14,760 bases of DNA from an uncultured delta proteobacterium (GTDB taxonomy: Bacteria; UBA10199; GCA-002796325; 1-14-0-20-49-13): positions 1 through 14,760 of the forward strand of contig CAIPVD010000376.1 of NCBI GenBank assembly GCA_903868375.1, read 5' to 3'. Below the pieces are notes generated by a model. The model saw nothing but the letters and a program-made list of their open reading frames with translations, was not told where the DNA came from and ran no database searches. Made by a program: the position numbers and the translations under genes. Of the stretch, positions 5,736-12,947 are shown piece by piece. Numbering within the stretch: the stretch's first letter is position 1; every line of letters begins with the position of its first letter.

Positions 5736-6170
5736 TTATACCTTGTGAGCGCTATCTAACATCGCATCACCACGTGCAAAAAGAACATCCATTATTTGAT
5801 TTTGATTTGCCGATGCCCCCGTTCCGAAGTCACCTACCGGCTTAAAGCCGCTTGGGTCCGGATTAGAGAAATCAAGCCCTGGGTACGAAATAGGCTGCTG
5901 CCCCGGCATATTCTGCATCTGCTTCATATATGCCTTTTGCTGCATCTGCTGGCCTATCTGGCCGATGCCGTACATGCCAGCGGCGCCGATAGCTGCAGGG
6001 GGAAAGATGAGCGACATAGGCGCTGCAACTGCGCCAAAGAAATTACCGATACCTGACAGAAAACGTCCAAAAAGACCGGGCTGCTTTTGCGCCACCGCGA
6101 ACGGATCGTCGCCAGAGACCATTCGCATCTCGTATTTGACCATATCTGGTCTGATCGGTGTAAAGTCCAT
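5736..6170 (-). CDS. Small hydrophobic, Gly/Met/Gln-rich protein under sigma-28-like control, possible translocator or early substrate (144 residues)
   Basis: No family is recognised. AGAGGT precedes the ATG by about 9 nt. Residues 32-75 are hydrophobic and glycine-rich (LFGRFLSGIGNFFGAVAAP, then FPPAAIGAAGMYGIGQIG), long enough for a membrane hairpin. They are followed by a Gln/Met-rich stretch (QQMQQKAYMKQMQNMPGQQ) and a polar linker. The last 22 residues form a short amphipathic helix (NQIMDVLFARGDAMLDSAHKV). It has no cleavable signal peptide, so if exported it would use the T3SS. A hydrophobic core flanked by helices is reminiscent of small pore-forming translocators, but it is much shorter than YopD/YopB-type proteins. 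It lies directly after sctJ, behind its own promoter, coupled to a helical partner. Confidence 0.8.
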   Translation of the reverse strand: MDFTPIRPDMVKYEMRMVSGDDPFAVAQKQPGLFGRFLSGIGNFFGAVAAPMSLIFPPAAIGAAGMYGIGQIGQQMQQKAYMKQMQNMPGQQPISYPGLDFSNPDPSGFKPVGDFGTGASANQNQIMDVLFARGDAMLDSAHKV

Positions 6171-6188
6171 AAATGCTTACCTCTATCT

Positions 6189-6222
6189 ATATTATCGGCG
6201 AAGAGGTAACCAAAAGTTGCTA
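6189..6222 (-). promoter_or_regulatory. Sigma-28-like promoter C (upstream of the 144/132-residue operon)
   Basis: The minus strand has TAGCAACTTT (6222-6213), a 13-nt spacer beginning TGGTTACC, then GCCGATAATAT (GCCGATAA at 6199-6192). It fills the gap just after the sctJ stop at 6236. Predicted start is about 6185, leader about 15 nt, with AGAGGT as the Shine-Dalgarno. Confidence 0.78.
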
Positions 6223-6235
6223 GTTTTAAGAAAAA

Positions 6236-7141
6236 TCATCTTCCGTCGCCAAGCCTCGGCCTGTCGTCAACTATCTTGCCTTCGATAAGCTTTGCATCGC
6301 CGCCTTTATAGTCCTGCAATTCATGGCGCATGCGGCTCGCCTTAATGACCGTAAACACTAGTACGATCGCCAAGATAGCCAAGATCAGGAAGAATATGGC
6401 AAGATATATTTTGAGCTTGCCGTTGCTTTCGCCCACCACTTCTAGGCCTGCGATGCGCGTAACGGGTTTTTCTTCCAAGTTCTGCCTCTGGTTTTCGGTG
6501 GCGCTCGGCAATATGAGAGATTGGCCCGGGAGAAGCCCATGTTTCGGCGGCGTTATATATGTTATAATGACGGAGACATCGCGCGGGTTCAGGTTATCGA
6601 CCGTATTCGCTACGTGCTGTTGGATCTTCGCCTCTGAAATGGCCTCCTGGCCGACGTCCGGTGGCCTTACCTTAACAATAACAGAAGCCGTTGGGCGTTT
6701 TTCCTTCGCGTTAGGGCCTGGAAATTCGTCGGGGCTTGGAATGTTCAATACAACATCGGCATCGACAACGTCCGGGATCTTCATCAGCGAATTTATTATA
6801 TCGCCTTTAAGCGCAAGCAAATAACGCGCCTTTTGCTCGTCTGGCGTAGGTATCAGGCCTTTCTCTTTATATACTTCAGAGAGCCCTGGCGATTTTTTAC
6901 GAGGGAGATTATGATCGACCAAGATGCGCTGCGCTTCCGATATTTTACTCGGATCGACCTGCACCGTCCACACTGTCTCTTGCTGCTTAACCTCTTTGAG
7001 CTTCGTGGCGGCTATTCCTTCTTGATGAAGGACGACAAGCATGTCGTTCGCCTCTTCTTCGGTCAGCCCGTGGTAAAGGTCGACTTTACGGCATCCCACG
7101 ACGCAAAGAACGATGAACAATACTATGATATCTTTTTTCAT
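6236..7141 (-). CDS. sctJ: T3SS inner-membrane ring lipoprotein SctJ (YscJ/HrcJ/PrgK family)
   Basis: 301 residues, a normal length for the family. A lipoprotein signal ends at the lipobox VVGC with Cys17. The hallmark YscJ start follows: VDLYHGLTEEEANDMLVVL (20-38), then a first ring-building domain to about 80. A linker with LPRKKSPGLSEVYKEKG (79-95) leads to the second ring-building domain at about 104-195 (ARYLLALKGDIINSLMKI, VVDADVVLNIPSP, ASVIVKV). A membrane helix spans about 244-266, followed by a basic cytoplasmic tail of some 35 residues. SctJ forms the inner ring of the basal body with SctD, around the export gate. The gene starts 2 nt after the TPR gene, so the two are coupled. 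The lipid anchor plus C-terminal helix separates it from flagellar FliF. Confidence 0.95.
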   Translation of the reverse strand: MKKDIIVLFIVLCVVGCRKVDLYHGLTEEEANDMLVVLHQEGIAATKLKEVKQQETVWTVQVDPSKISEAQRILVDHNLPRKKSPGLSEVYKEKGLIPTPDEQKARYLLALKGDIINSLMKIPDVVDADVVLNIPSPDEFPGPNAKEKRPTASVIVKVRPPDVGQEAISEAKIQQHVANTVDNLNPRDVSVIITYITPPKHGLLPGQSLILPSATENQRQNLEEKPVTRIAGLEVVGESNGKLKIYLAIFFLILAILAIVLVFTVIKASRMRHELQDYKGGDAKLIEGKIVDDRPRLGDGR

Positions 7142-7143
7142 TT

Positions 7144-7596
7144 TTACTTTTTACCTTTCGCTTCAGCCTCTTTCTTCTTCACATATTCCTTTACCTCATC
7201 TACTCCCGAAAGCGACTGCGGAGTAAAACCTTTCTTGATCGCATCAAGAAGCGCCATTGCAAAATCTGCCGCCTTTCCACCCGGCTCTAACTTCGCAACC
7301 GCTTCGAGCTGTTTCATTGCTTCCGCCTTCTTGCCCATAAAGAAAAGCGCCTCGCCCATATATGCCATGGCGTAAGAGCTTTCAGGGTTGAGCTTTAAGG
7401 CTTTTTTATAACGGCGGATCGCGTTGGTGAATTTTCCCTGGCAGAAATCAACCGAACCTATTGCAACTAGCGGTATCTCGCTATCGGCTGCCAGCGATGC
7501 CACTCCCTCAAAGACATCGCGCGCCTCTTTGAACCGCTGCATACCAAGATAGACATAACCGGCCTCCATCATGAGGCCCAAGTGTTCCCGTTCCAT
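7144..7596 (-). CDS. TPR protein in the SctG position, probable needle chaperone
   Basis: 150 residues from the second of two nearby ATGs. The first (7602) has its GGGGG only 1 nt away, whereas the second (7596) has normal spacing, so 7596 is preferred. Residues about 6-110 are three to four tetratricopeptide repeats (GYVYLGMQRFKEARDVFEGV, GKFTNAIRRYKKALKLNPES, MGEALFFMGKKAEAMKQLEA). The C-terminus is Lys-rich. There is no signal peptide, so it is cytoplasmic. In Yersinia and Chlamydia the gene after the needle gene encodes the TPR chaperone YscG/CdsG, which with YscE keeps the needle subunit monomeric. Here the same slot, between the needle-like gene and sctJ, holds this TPR protein. A LcrH-type translocator chaperone is the alternative. 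Confidence 0.65.
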   Translation of the reverse strand: MEREHLGLMMEAGYVYLGMQRFKEARDVFEGVASLAADSEIPLVAIGSVDFCQGKFTNAIRRYKKALKLNPESSYAMAYMGEALFFMGKKAEAMKQLEAVAKLEPGGKAADFAMALLDAIKKGFTPQSLSGVDEVKEYVKKKEAEAKGKK

Positions 7597-7632
7597 TCCC
7601 ATACCCCCTTTTACAATTCCCGCACTTAATTA

Positions 7633-8247
7633 TTAACGTGCTGTGAATTTTTCGATCATCGACATACGTGCGCGGTGATCGGCCGACAATATGTTAGACT
7701 TCGTGTTCCAACCTTGCATATTGGATTGCATTACCGCCTGCAGTTCCAATAATTGTAAGTTATTTACGTTCATCGAGTTCAAAAGATCGGAGGTAGATAG
7801 CGCCGTCGCCCCACTGCCAGCGATCTGCGTATCTGAAACACCTGTAGATATTCCATCCGCCTTGTAACCAACTCCTGTAAATCCGCTCAAAGTGCTTGAA
7901 GAACCAACGCCCATAATGCCTGGTGTGGTGGAAAGAGAGCTTAATCCAAAACCGCCGGTACCGAAACCGCCCGCGCCGGGATTAACTCCCATGGTACTTG
8001 CAGGCCCTGCACCATATGCGGCCGCAGCTCCCGTAACTCCTGAAAATGCACCGTGAAGCACAGCCGCGGCGTTAGAGCTGCCGCTCGCCTGGTACGTTAG
8101 CTGCTCGCCCATTGGGGACATCGCATCGACCGCGCCTAGGAAGGAATCGAAATTACTTCCGACCGGGCCCGATTGCGACTTGCCGCCCATACTCTTCTGC
8201 GGTGTAATGGTTTCTAATCTTTTATTTGGACTAGTTGAAGCTGTCAT
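7633..8247 (-). CDS. Probable T3SS needle subunit SctF with a long Gly/Ser-rich N-terminal extension
   Basis: 204 residues; GGAGGT lies 8 nt before the ATG. The last 50 residues form one amphipathic helix (LQLLELQAVMQSNMQGW, then NTKSNILSADHRARM, ending MIEKF). This aligns with the C-terminal helix of YscF/PscF needles: LL-x-x-Q, an x-x-x-SN motif, and a terminal I-x-x-F. The first 150 residues are low-complexity Gly/Ser/Ala/Thr with no Cys and no signal peptide, which needles of about 80 residues lack. The genes before and after fit the SctE and SctG positions, and the gene has its own sigma-28-like promoter, as expected for a late, abundant export substrate. The C-terminus also resembles the SctI rod helix (LL-x-x-QA), so another rod or filament subunit is the alternative. 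Confidence 0.55.
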   Translation of the reverse strand: MTASTSPNKRLETITPQKSMGGKSQSGPVGSNFDSFLGAVDAMSPMGEQLTYQASGSSNAAAVLHGAFSGVTGAAAAYGAGPASTMGVNPGAGGFGTGGFGLSSLSTTPGIMGVGSSSTLSGFTGVGYKADGISTGVSDTQIAGSGATALSTSDLLNSMNVNNLQLLELQAVMQSNMQGWNTKSNILSADHRARMSMIEKFTAR

Positions 8248-8272
8248 ATTTTTTTACCTCCGCCCTTCACTA

Positions 8273-8306
8273 ATATTATCGGTAGGGCGGCATGCTAAAG
8301 TTGCTA
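8273..8306 (-). promoter_or_regulatory. Sigma-28-like promoter D (upstream of the needle-like gene)
   Basis: The minus strand has TAGCAACTTT (8306-8297), a 13-nt spacer, then ACCGATAATAT (8283-8273). This copy has one change in the -10 octamer (ACCGATAA) and lacks the GGTTA start of the spacer. The upstream box starts 5 nt after the stop of the preceding small gene. Predicted start is about 8269; the leader contains GGAGGT. It would drive the needle-like gene, the TPR gene and sctJ. Confidence 0.72.
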
Positions 8307-8311
8307 GTATG

Positions 8312-8596
8312 TTAAACTTTCTTTTGGGTCCGTTTCAGCATTTCCTGGATCTTGTACTTGATCTCAAGTAACTCCTTGAAAAGATTCATGGTTAATTCGA
8401 TCGCCAACATGCCTTTTTTTGCCTCGCGGCTCTTTTTTAGGCCTCTTTTTATCTTCGATTGCCCCGATAGGTCGTTATAGGCCTTTTCGAAGACATCGTT
8501 AACCACGCTAAAATCTTCCGTGTCTATTAACTTTTCGATCGCCGGATATCCAGCACTTATAACCGTTCCTTTTTCTGTTTGACGTTGTTCCAACAT
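8312..8596 (-). CDS. Small helical basic protein in the SctE position (94 residues)
   Basis: No sequence family is recognised. GGAGG lies 6 nt before the ATG. After a short polar start, residues 18-45 and 55-92 appear to form two helices; the second is amphipathic and Lys/Glu-rich (AIELTMNLFKELLEIKYK) and may be a coiled coil. There is no Cys, signal peptide or membrane segment. The gene sits between the SctD-like gene and the needle-like gene, exactly where yscE/cdsE lie. YscE is a small two-helix protein that binds the needle with YscG, so a co-chaperone role is inferred from size, helical content and position only. It is not preceded by the sigma-28-like element, so it probably belongs to the upstream transcript. 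Confidence 0.7.
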   Translation of the reverse strand: MLEQRQTEKGTVISAGYPAIEKLIDTEDFSVVNDVFEKAYNDLSGQSKIKRGLKKSREAKKGMLAIELTMNLFKELLEIKYKIQEMLKRTQKKV

Positions 8597-8611
8597 TTTA
8601 TCCTCCGAATC

Positions 8612-8632
8612 CCTCTCCTTTATAAAGAGAGG
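8612..8632 (-). other. Hairpin in the leader of the SctE-position gene
   Basis: The transcript can form a 9-bp hairpin (CCTCTC/GAGAGG outer stem, TTT/AAG inner pairs with one G-T, 3-nt loop) that ends 5 nt before the GGAGG Shine-Dalgarno. No T-tract follows, so it is not a terminator. It may mark a processing or stability element between the SctD-like and SctE-position genes. Confidence 0.35.
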
Positions 8633-8647
8633 TAATTCATTTATACT

Positions 8648-10780
8648 TTACTCTTCGACCGGTTTCAACTTGATTATTATAGGATTGAACTCCGCGATCG
8701 ACATGCTAATGTTCAATTCCTGCATTTGATATCCGTCCTTCGTTACCCTTATCTTATAGTTACCAAGCCCTAGATCGTGGAGTATCATAGGTGTCTTTAC
8801 CTGCATCGGCTTGTCGTTCACGGTAACATCGGCGCCGACTGGGTCCGTATATATATACATGACGGAGCGAAGCGGCGATATTTGTTTAAAGACGCTGTTC
8901 GCTTCGTGTTTCACTTCCTCGTCTTGCGCCTTCAGCATAACCTCGACCAGGAGCGAAAGAGACTTCGCCATATCGCCGGAAGAACCGTAAATGCTCGCAA
9001 GCCCTAACATCGATGGATACTGATAATCGGGGCTGACTCTCGCCTGTTCAAAATAAGAAAGCGCCGTTGCGGCATCGTTCAACCTTAAATAGCACATACC
9101 AAGCATATACTGCGCTTCCGCCGTTTCGTTGGCAGATGGAGAGTTCTTGAACGACTCCGCAAGTTGGGCGACGGCTTCTTTATACAAACCCTTGCTAAAA
9201 AGGGCCTTGCCGGCGTTCACGAACTGGCCTGCAACGGTGGTCTTGAGCGGCACTTCAACCTGATATAGCGTGTCTATATCCATCTTCAACTGCTGCGTAT
9301 GTTCGAAGTAGCCGTCTTTACGCAACGCCATGGAATGTTCGCCAAGCGGGAATATCCCTTTGTACGGCGTCTGCCCGACCATCTTGCCATCCATGAAAAC
9401 ATCCGCCTTATCTGGCACGGAACGTATTTCGACCGGGAACGTCTGCAGGTCTTCGTCGCTCACCGCAAGTTCGAAGAGCGGATTATCCACGCCGATCTGA
9501 ACTTCGCGTTTGTAGCGGATATCTTCTATGTACTGATTCGATTCGCCAAGCTGCTTGGGCTGGCGGAGTTCGATGGAATATTTGCCGAACGGGACATAGA
9601 CCGGCTTGCCGAACGTTACGTTCGTTAGCTTTGCGGTATGCGGTTTGAAAGGCTCTTCGGCATAATAACCTTCCACATAAAGCTGCACGTCCCTTGGAAT
9701 GTTAGTCACCTTTATGATGCCGATGGGCCCTTTAAAAAGAATCGGAATGATGGTTGCGTTCTGATCGACCGTGAACGTATCGGTAACGAGGCGCGTGTCC
9801 TGCATATCTTCCAGCGTAAATGCCGCCTGCGCCGTGTATGTCTTGCCGACCTCGAGTTCGACGTTCACCTTAACGGGGGCAAGCCCATAATCTTTCCCTT
9901 CCATGGAAACCTTTGCAGGAAGCGGGCTCGACGCAAAATCCAAAAAGACCGGTATTTTTTTAGGACCTAGAATTGGCTGCGCTGCAGAAGACGTTGCCTG
10001 CGGAACTTCCGTTGCAGGCGTTTGCGTGGCAGGGGGAAGAGGTTTAGACGGAGCGTTCAGAAATCTCCAATAAGCATAGCCTCCGGCAGCCGCAACTATC
10101 ATTAGCGCCAAAAGCATTATCCCATACGTGACGAGAGGGCTTCGCTTCTTCTCTGGGATCTCTTTAAGTTCTGCTAGCTCTTCTTCGTCTAGGCCTTCCG
10201 CACCTTCTTCCAAGAGGCCTTCTTCGCCCGATACCGCAGGATCGGTATGATCGCTAGTTGCAGCTTCGTGCAACGTGTTCGTATCGGCATGTTCGTCGGC
10301 CGCTTCTGGAGATGCCGCGAACATAACGGTCTTGCCTTCGATATCGGCAGGTAACGGCGCCATTTCTTCTTCGTTCGTCACCGGCCTGGTCACAAGCCGC
10401 ATCGCGTAGATGCCGACCTGAATGATATCGCCGTGGCCGATATTGACCTGTTCTTTTACGCGTTGGCCGTTAACGTAAGAGCCGTTCTTGCTCCCTTCGT
10501 CCTTCAATATCCAGCCGGTGCGCGTATGAGAAAGTACCGAATGCCGCCTTGAAACGCTTTGGTCTTCGAGCATTGCAACGCTTGAAACGGAGCGGCCTAT
10601 TAGATTGTCGCCTTCTCTTAATTGAAAACGAGTGCCGGCGCGCGGGCCATCGACTATGACTATATAAGGAATGAACTGCTTGGCTGGAGTATGCTCTTCC
10701 GAAGCGGCTTCGTTCGCAACTTCGTCTGCGGTCTTAAGAATCGTCTTATCGTCCGGAAAAGTGGCCTTTACATCGGGCAT
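8648..10780 (-). CDS. FHA-TM-PEGA-TPR protein, probable SctD-like inner-ring subunit
   Basis: 710 residues. An FHA domain (about 40-132) has canonical phosphothreonine-binding positions: IGR (61-63), SVSRRH (75-80), KNGSYVNG (98-105). An acidic linker (about 140-212) leads to one membrane helix (about 217-240), then a Pro/Thr-rich stretch and a large outside region. That region has a PEGA-like part (about 353-405), a clear PEGA domain (about 450-512), TPR-like helices (about 518-625) and a second clear PEGA domain (about 638-706). FHA, one helix and periplasmic domains is the topology of SctD/YscD, and the gene lies just before the SctE-F-G-J set, as yscD does. The PEGA/TPR periplasmic part differs from YscD ring-building motifs and is larger. 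A signalling FHA protein unrelated to SctD is the alternative. The Shine-Dalgarno is weak. Confidence 0.7.
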   Translation of the reverse strand: MPDVKATFPDDKTILKTADEVANEAASEEHTPAKQFIPYIVIVDGPRAGTRFQLREGDNLIGRSVSSVAMLEDQSVSRRHSVLSHTRTGWILKDEGSKNGSYVNGQRVKEQVNIGHGDIIQVGIYAMRLVTRPVTNEEEMAPLPADIEGKTVMFAASPEAADEHADTNTLHEAATSDHTDPAVSGEEGLLEEGAEGLDEEELAELKEIPEKKRSPLVTYGIMLLALMIVAAAGGYAYWRFLNAPSKPLPPATQTPATEVPQATSSAAQPILGPKKIPVFLDFASSPLPAKVSMEGKDYGLAPVKVNVELEVGKTYTAQAAFTLEDMQDTRLVTDTFTVDQNATIIPILFKGPIGIIKVTNIPRDVQLYVEGYYAEEPFKPHTAKLTNVTFGKPVYVPFGKYSIELRQPKQLGESNQYIEDIRYKREVQIGVDNPLFELAVSDEDLQTFPVEIRSVPDKADVFMDGKMVGQTPYKGIFPLGEHSMALRKDGYFEHTQQLKMDIDTLYQVEVPLKTTVAGQFVNAGKALFSKGLYKEAVAQLAESFKNSPSANETAEAQYMLGMCYLRLNDAATALSYFEQARVSPDYQYPSMLGLASIYGSSGDMAKSLSLLVEVMLKAQDEEVKHEANSVFKQISPLRSVMYIYTDPVGADVTVNDKPMQVKTPMILHDLGLGNYKIRVTKDGYQMQELNISMSIAEFNPIIIKLKPVEE

Positions 10781-10830
10781 ATGTGTTTAAATTACCATAA
10801 CTTTTTGGCAAGGGGAAGGGAAATGATGCG

Positions 10831-12930
10831 TTAGTGCTGCACCGCAGCTGCTCCTTGTTCCTTAAGCTGTTCTTTAGGGCTAGTATCGGGGCTTAATTCG
10901 CGCATATCGACTGGATCTATTACGGGAGAATGGCCTCCGATGTTTTTGTCATATTTAGCATCGATGCGCATATCAGGATGGGCAACCTTATCAGTTAGCG
11001 GGCCCTTATAAATGATGTTTACGCTCTCGGCCCCTTGCGCTTCGGTATTTATGTTGGTGGCTGCACCAAGAATATGAACACCATTGAGCAGATTATTCTT
11101 AATGCCTGTATCGGTCTTTGCAACGAGCCCCATTATCGCATTTATCTCCGCGCATTGATCGCTCACATCCAGGCTAATAGCTGCCGGCTGGAGATCGGCA
11201 GCGATCTGATAAACATGATAATCGCTACCTCCGGCGATCTGCGGTGTCTGCTTGATTTCGGAGATCTTAGAAAACGGGTCCTTCCCGCGCGAGGTAGTGA
11301 CAGATGAAACGGTAAACTGGCTGCAACTATCATTTAATGTCCCGTCTGCGTACAACTTCATCACATACGAACCCATAATGCTGCCAGTGCTGGGATCATC
11401 TAAAATAAGACCGGAAATTAGCAATCCGTGGTCATCTGCTTCGGAAATGGAAGTGGCATAACTGCCTTTCGTATTTGCCAACTTGAACATTTTTTCCCAT
11501 AACGGCGTTCCACCGGGGCTAAATTTCGTAACGGCAAGAGTCTGGCTATCGCTTGAATCGACGGAACCAGCCACAACAAACCCTCCATCGCTTGTAAGCG
11601 CCAAACTTGCACCGCTCTCCGATATCGCGGGTGCGTATTGACAATTGATATCTCCGGCAGAGTTCAGGTCCACAACGAAATAGTTGGAATTGAAATATCC
11701 CAAAATAATGTAATTGCCGCCATGCTCTTTTACCGACGTAATATCAGAGAAGCCAACACCTCGGTAAAGCTGCCACCTTGCAATAGAATCACTACCTATC
11801 GTCATCATAAAAATATCGTTACCAGAACCAGAAGGATAAAATGAACGCGTTGAACCTATAACGACATAATCTCCGTTTGCGTTTTGTTTTATAAAATTAG
11901 CGAAATCATCGCCTCCCTGGACAAGCTTTTTGCTGGCATCGAACTTGGCTAGCGCCCCGTGAACAACGTTTTTAATAATATTGAAAGACTTGTCTAATTT
12001 GATTATCGAAACGTTTTCATCATAGGATTGGTTAGCCGAAAATGCGGAGGTATTTCCGACAAGGAGGTAACCATCTGAAACTGCGACCACATCTGTCAAG
12101 CTTGTATGTAATGGGGTTACCTTTGGCGGTCCACTATATATCGCTTCCTGTTCATCAAAGACATACTCTTTTGCGCTACTACCATTGATGGCAACAAATC
12201 CAAGCTTTCCATAATCAACGACATCTGCGTTGAAATGATTTTTATACATGCTCGAACCAAGCACAAATATCGTACCGTCGGCCATTTTTTTAACGTTTGA
12301 AACTTGAAAATTTTTATCGTCGGCCGCGACGTAATCGACGTTTATGGCAGAGTTTCCACTGAACGTCGAAAGCAAAACCTTGGCAACGTGGTCTGTAGAA
12401 ATATTTCCGATCCCAAAATAAGCGCGCGTGTCGTCGCTCTTCTGCCCTACATAATTGTAAGAGGCTACGTCGCTACCCACAAAATAGTACCAGGAATCGG
12501 AGAAAAACGCCGATACATTTGTGTCACCATCTATCGTAACGCTCTCTTGAGCCGCAGTTGTTCCATGGTCCCATCCGGAAAATTTCCAGCCGTTCGCAGT
12601 ATCGGCCTCAACAGACAACACAACCGTTGCACCCGTATCAAAAACCGCCGAACACGTCGTTGGGCAATTAATGCCGGCGGGCGCGCTCGTAACCGTACCT
12701 GAACCTATAACCGTTACCTTCAATGAATAAGAACTCTGCTTTACGCAAATATTCTGCGTTGCTTCGCATACAAGTCCGTTTGTACACTTGGGATCTGCCG
12801 AAAGACATGCGCCACCTTCAAGGCCTGCGGCAATGTCCGTCTTCACATCTTTCTGCGAGAAGTCGCCCATTGAATGACAGGCAGATAGAACCAAAACAAG
12901 TGAAAGGACGATCAATTTATAAGCCTGCAT
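10831..12930 (-). CDS. Large lipoprotein with Cys-rich module, InlB-type repeat and propeller-like body
   Basis: 699 residues. A frame opens earlier (12981), but the ATG at 12930 is chosen: GGAGG lies 9 nt before it and a lipoprotein signal follows at once, with lipobox LSAC and Cys18. A short four-Cys module occupies 42-62 (C42, C49, C55, C62). Residues about 67-146 resemble a bacterial InlB-type repeat (GSGTVTSAPAGINCP, TTCSAVFDTGATVVLSVEA, WKFSGWD). The rest contains recurring blade-like units of the GG-[DF]-x-V-x-G type (SDGGFVVAGSVDSSD, GDYVVIGSTRSF), typical of secreted beta-propellers. The C-terminal 90 residues are polar. It is probably anchored at the outer surface or in the periplasm. 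The 17-nt gap to the upstream Cys-repeat lipoprotein implies one operon. No known enzyme signature is seen; adhesion or scaffolding is only a guess. Confidence 0.85.
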   Translation of the reverse strand: MQAYKLIVLSLVLVLSACHSMGDFSQKDVKTDIAAGLEGGACLSADPKCTNGLVCEATQNICVKQSSYSLKVTVIGSGTVTSAPAGINCPTTCSAVFDTGATVVLSVEADTANGWKFSGWDHGTTAAQESVTIDGDTNVSAFFSDSWYYFVGSDVASYNYVGQKSDDTRAYFGIGNISTDHVAKVLLSTFSGNSAINVDYVAADDKNFQVSNVKKMADGTIFVLGSSMYKNHFNADVVDYGKLGFVAINGSSAKEYVFDEQEAIYSGPPKVTPLHTSLTDVVAVSDGYLLVGNTSAFSANQSYDENVSIIKLDKSFNIIKNVVHGALAKFDASKKLVQGGDDFANFIKQNANGDYVVIGSTRSFYPSGSGNDIFMMTIGSDSIARWQLYRGVGFSDITSVKEHGGNYIILGYFNSNYFVVDLNSAGDINCQYAPAISESGASLALTSDGGFVVAGSVDSSDSQTLAVTKFSPGGTPLWEKMFKLANTKGSYATSISEADDHGLLISGLILDDPSTGSIMGSYVMKLYADGTLNDSCSQFTVSSVTTSRGKDPFSKISEIKQTPQIAGGSDYHVYQIAADLQPAAISLDVSDQCAEINAIMGLVAKTDTGIKNNLLNGVHILGAATNINTEAQGAESVNIIYKGPLTDKVAHPDMRIDAKYDKNIGGHSPVIDPVDMRELSPDTSPKEQLKEQGAAAVQH

Positions 12931-12947
12931 ATAAAACCTCCAAATTA

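Noticed and set aside
6330..6824. 164-residue plus-strand open frame opposite sctJ
   Set aside because: Antisense shadow of a well-supported gene; composition is low-complexity and no motif is present.
6833..7375. 180-residue plus-strand open frame
   Set aside because: It lies opposite sctJ and the TPR gene, which have clear family motifs and ribosome sites; the plus-strand translation shows no recognisable domain and no Shine-Dalgarno.
8612..8632. Hairpin read as a terminator after the SctD-like gene
   Set aside because: No T-tract follows on the minus strand and the Shine-Dalgarno of the next gene comes at once, so read-through is expected; kept only as a leader hairpin.
12304..12702. 132-residue plus-strand open frame
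   Set aside because: Antisense to the propeller-like lipoprotein; Arg-rich and without a ribosome site or start context.
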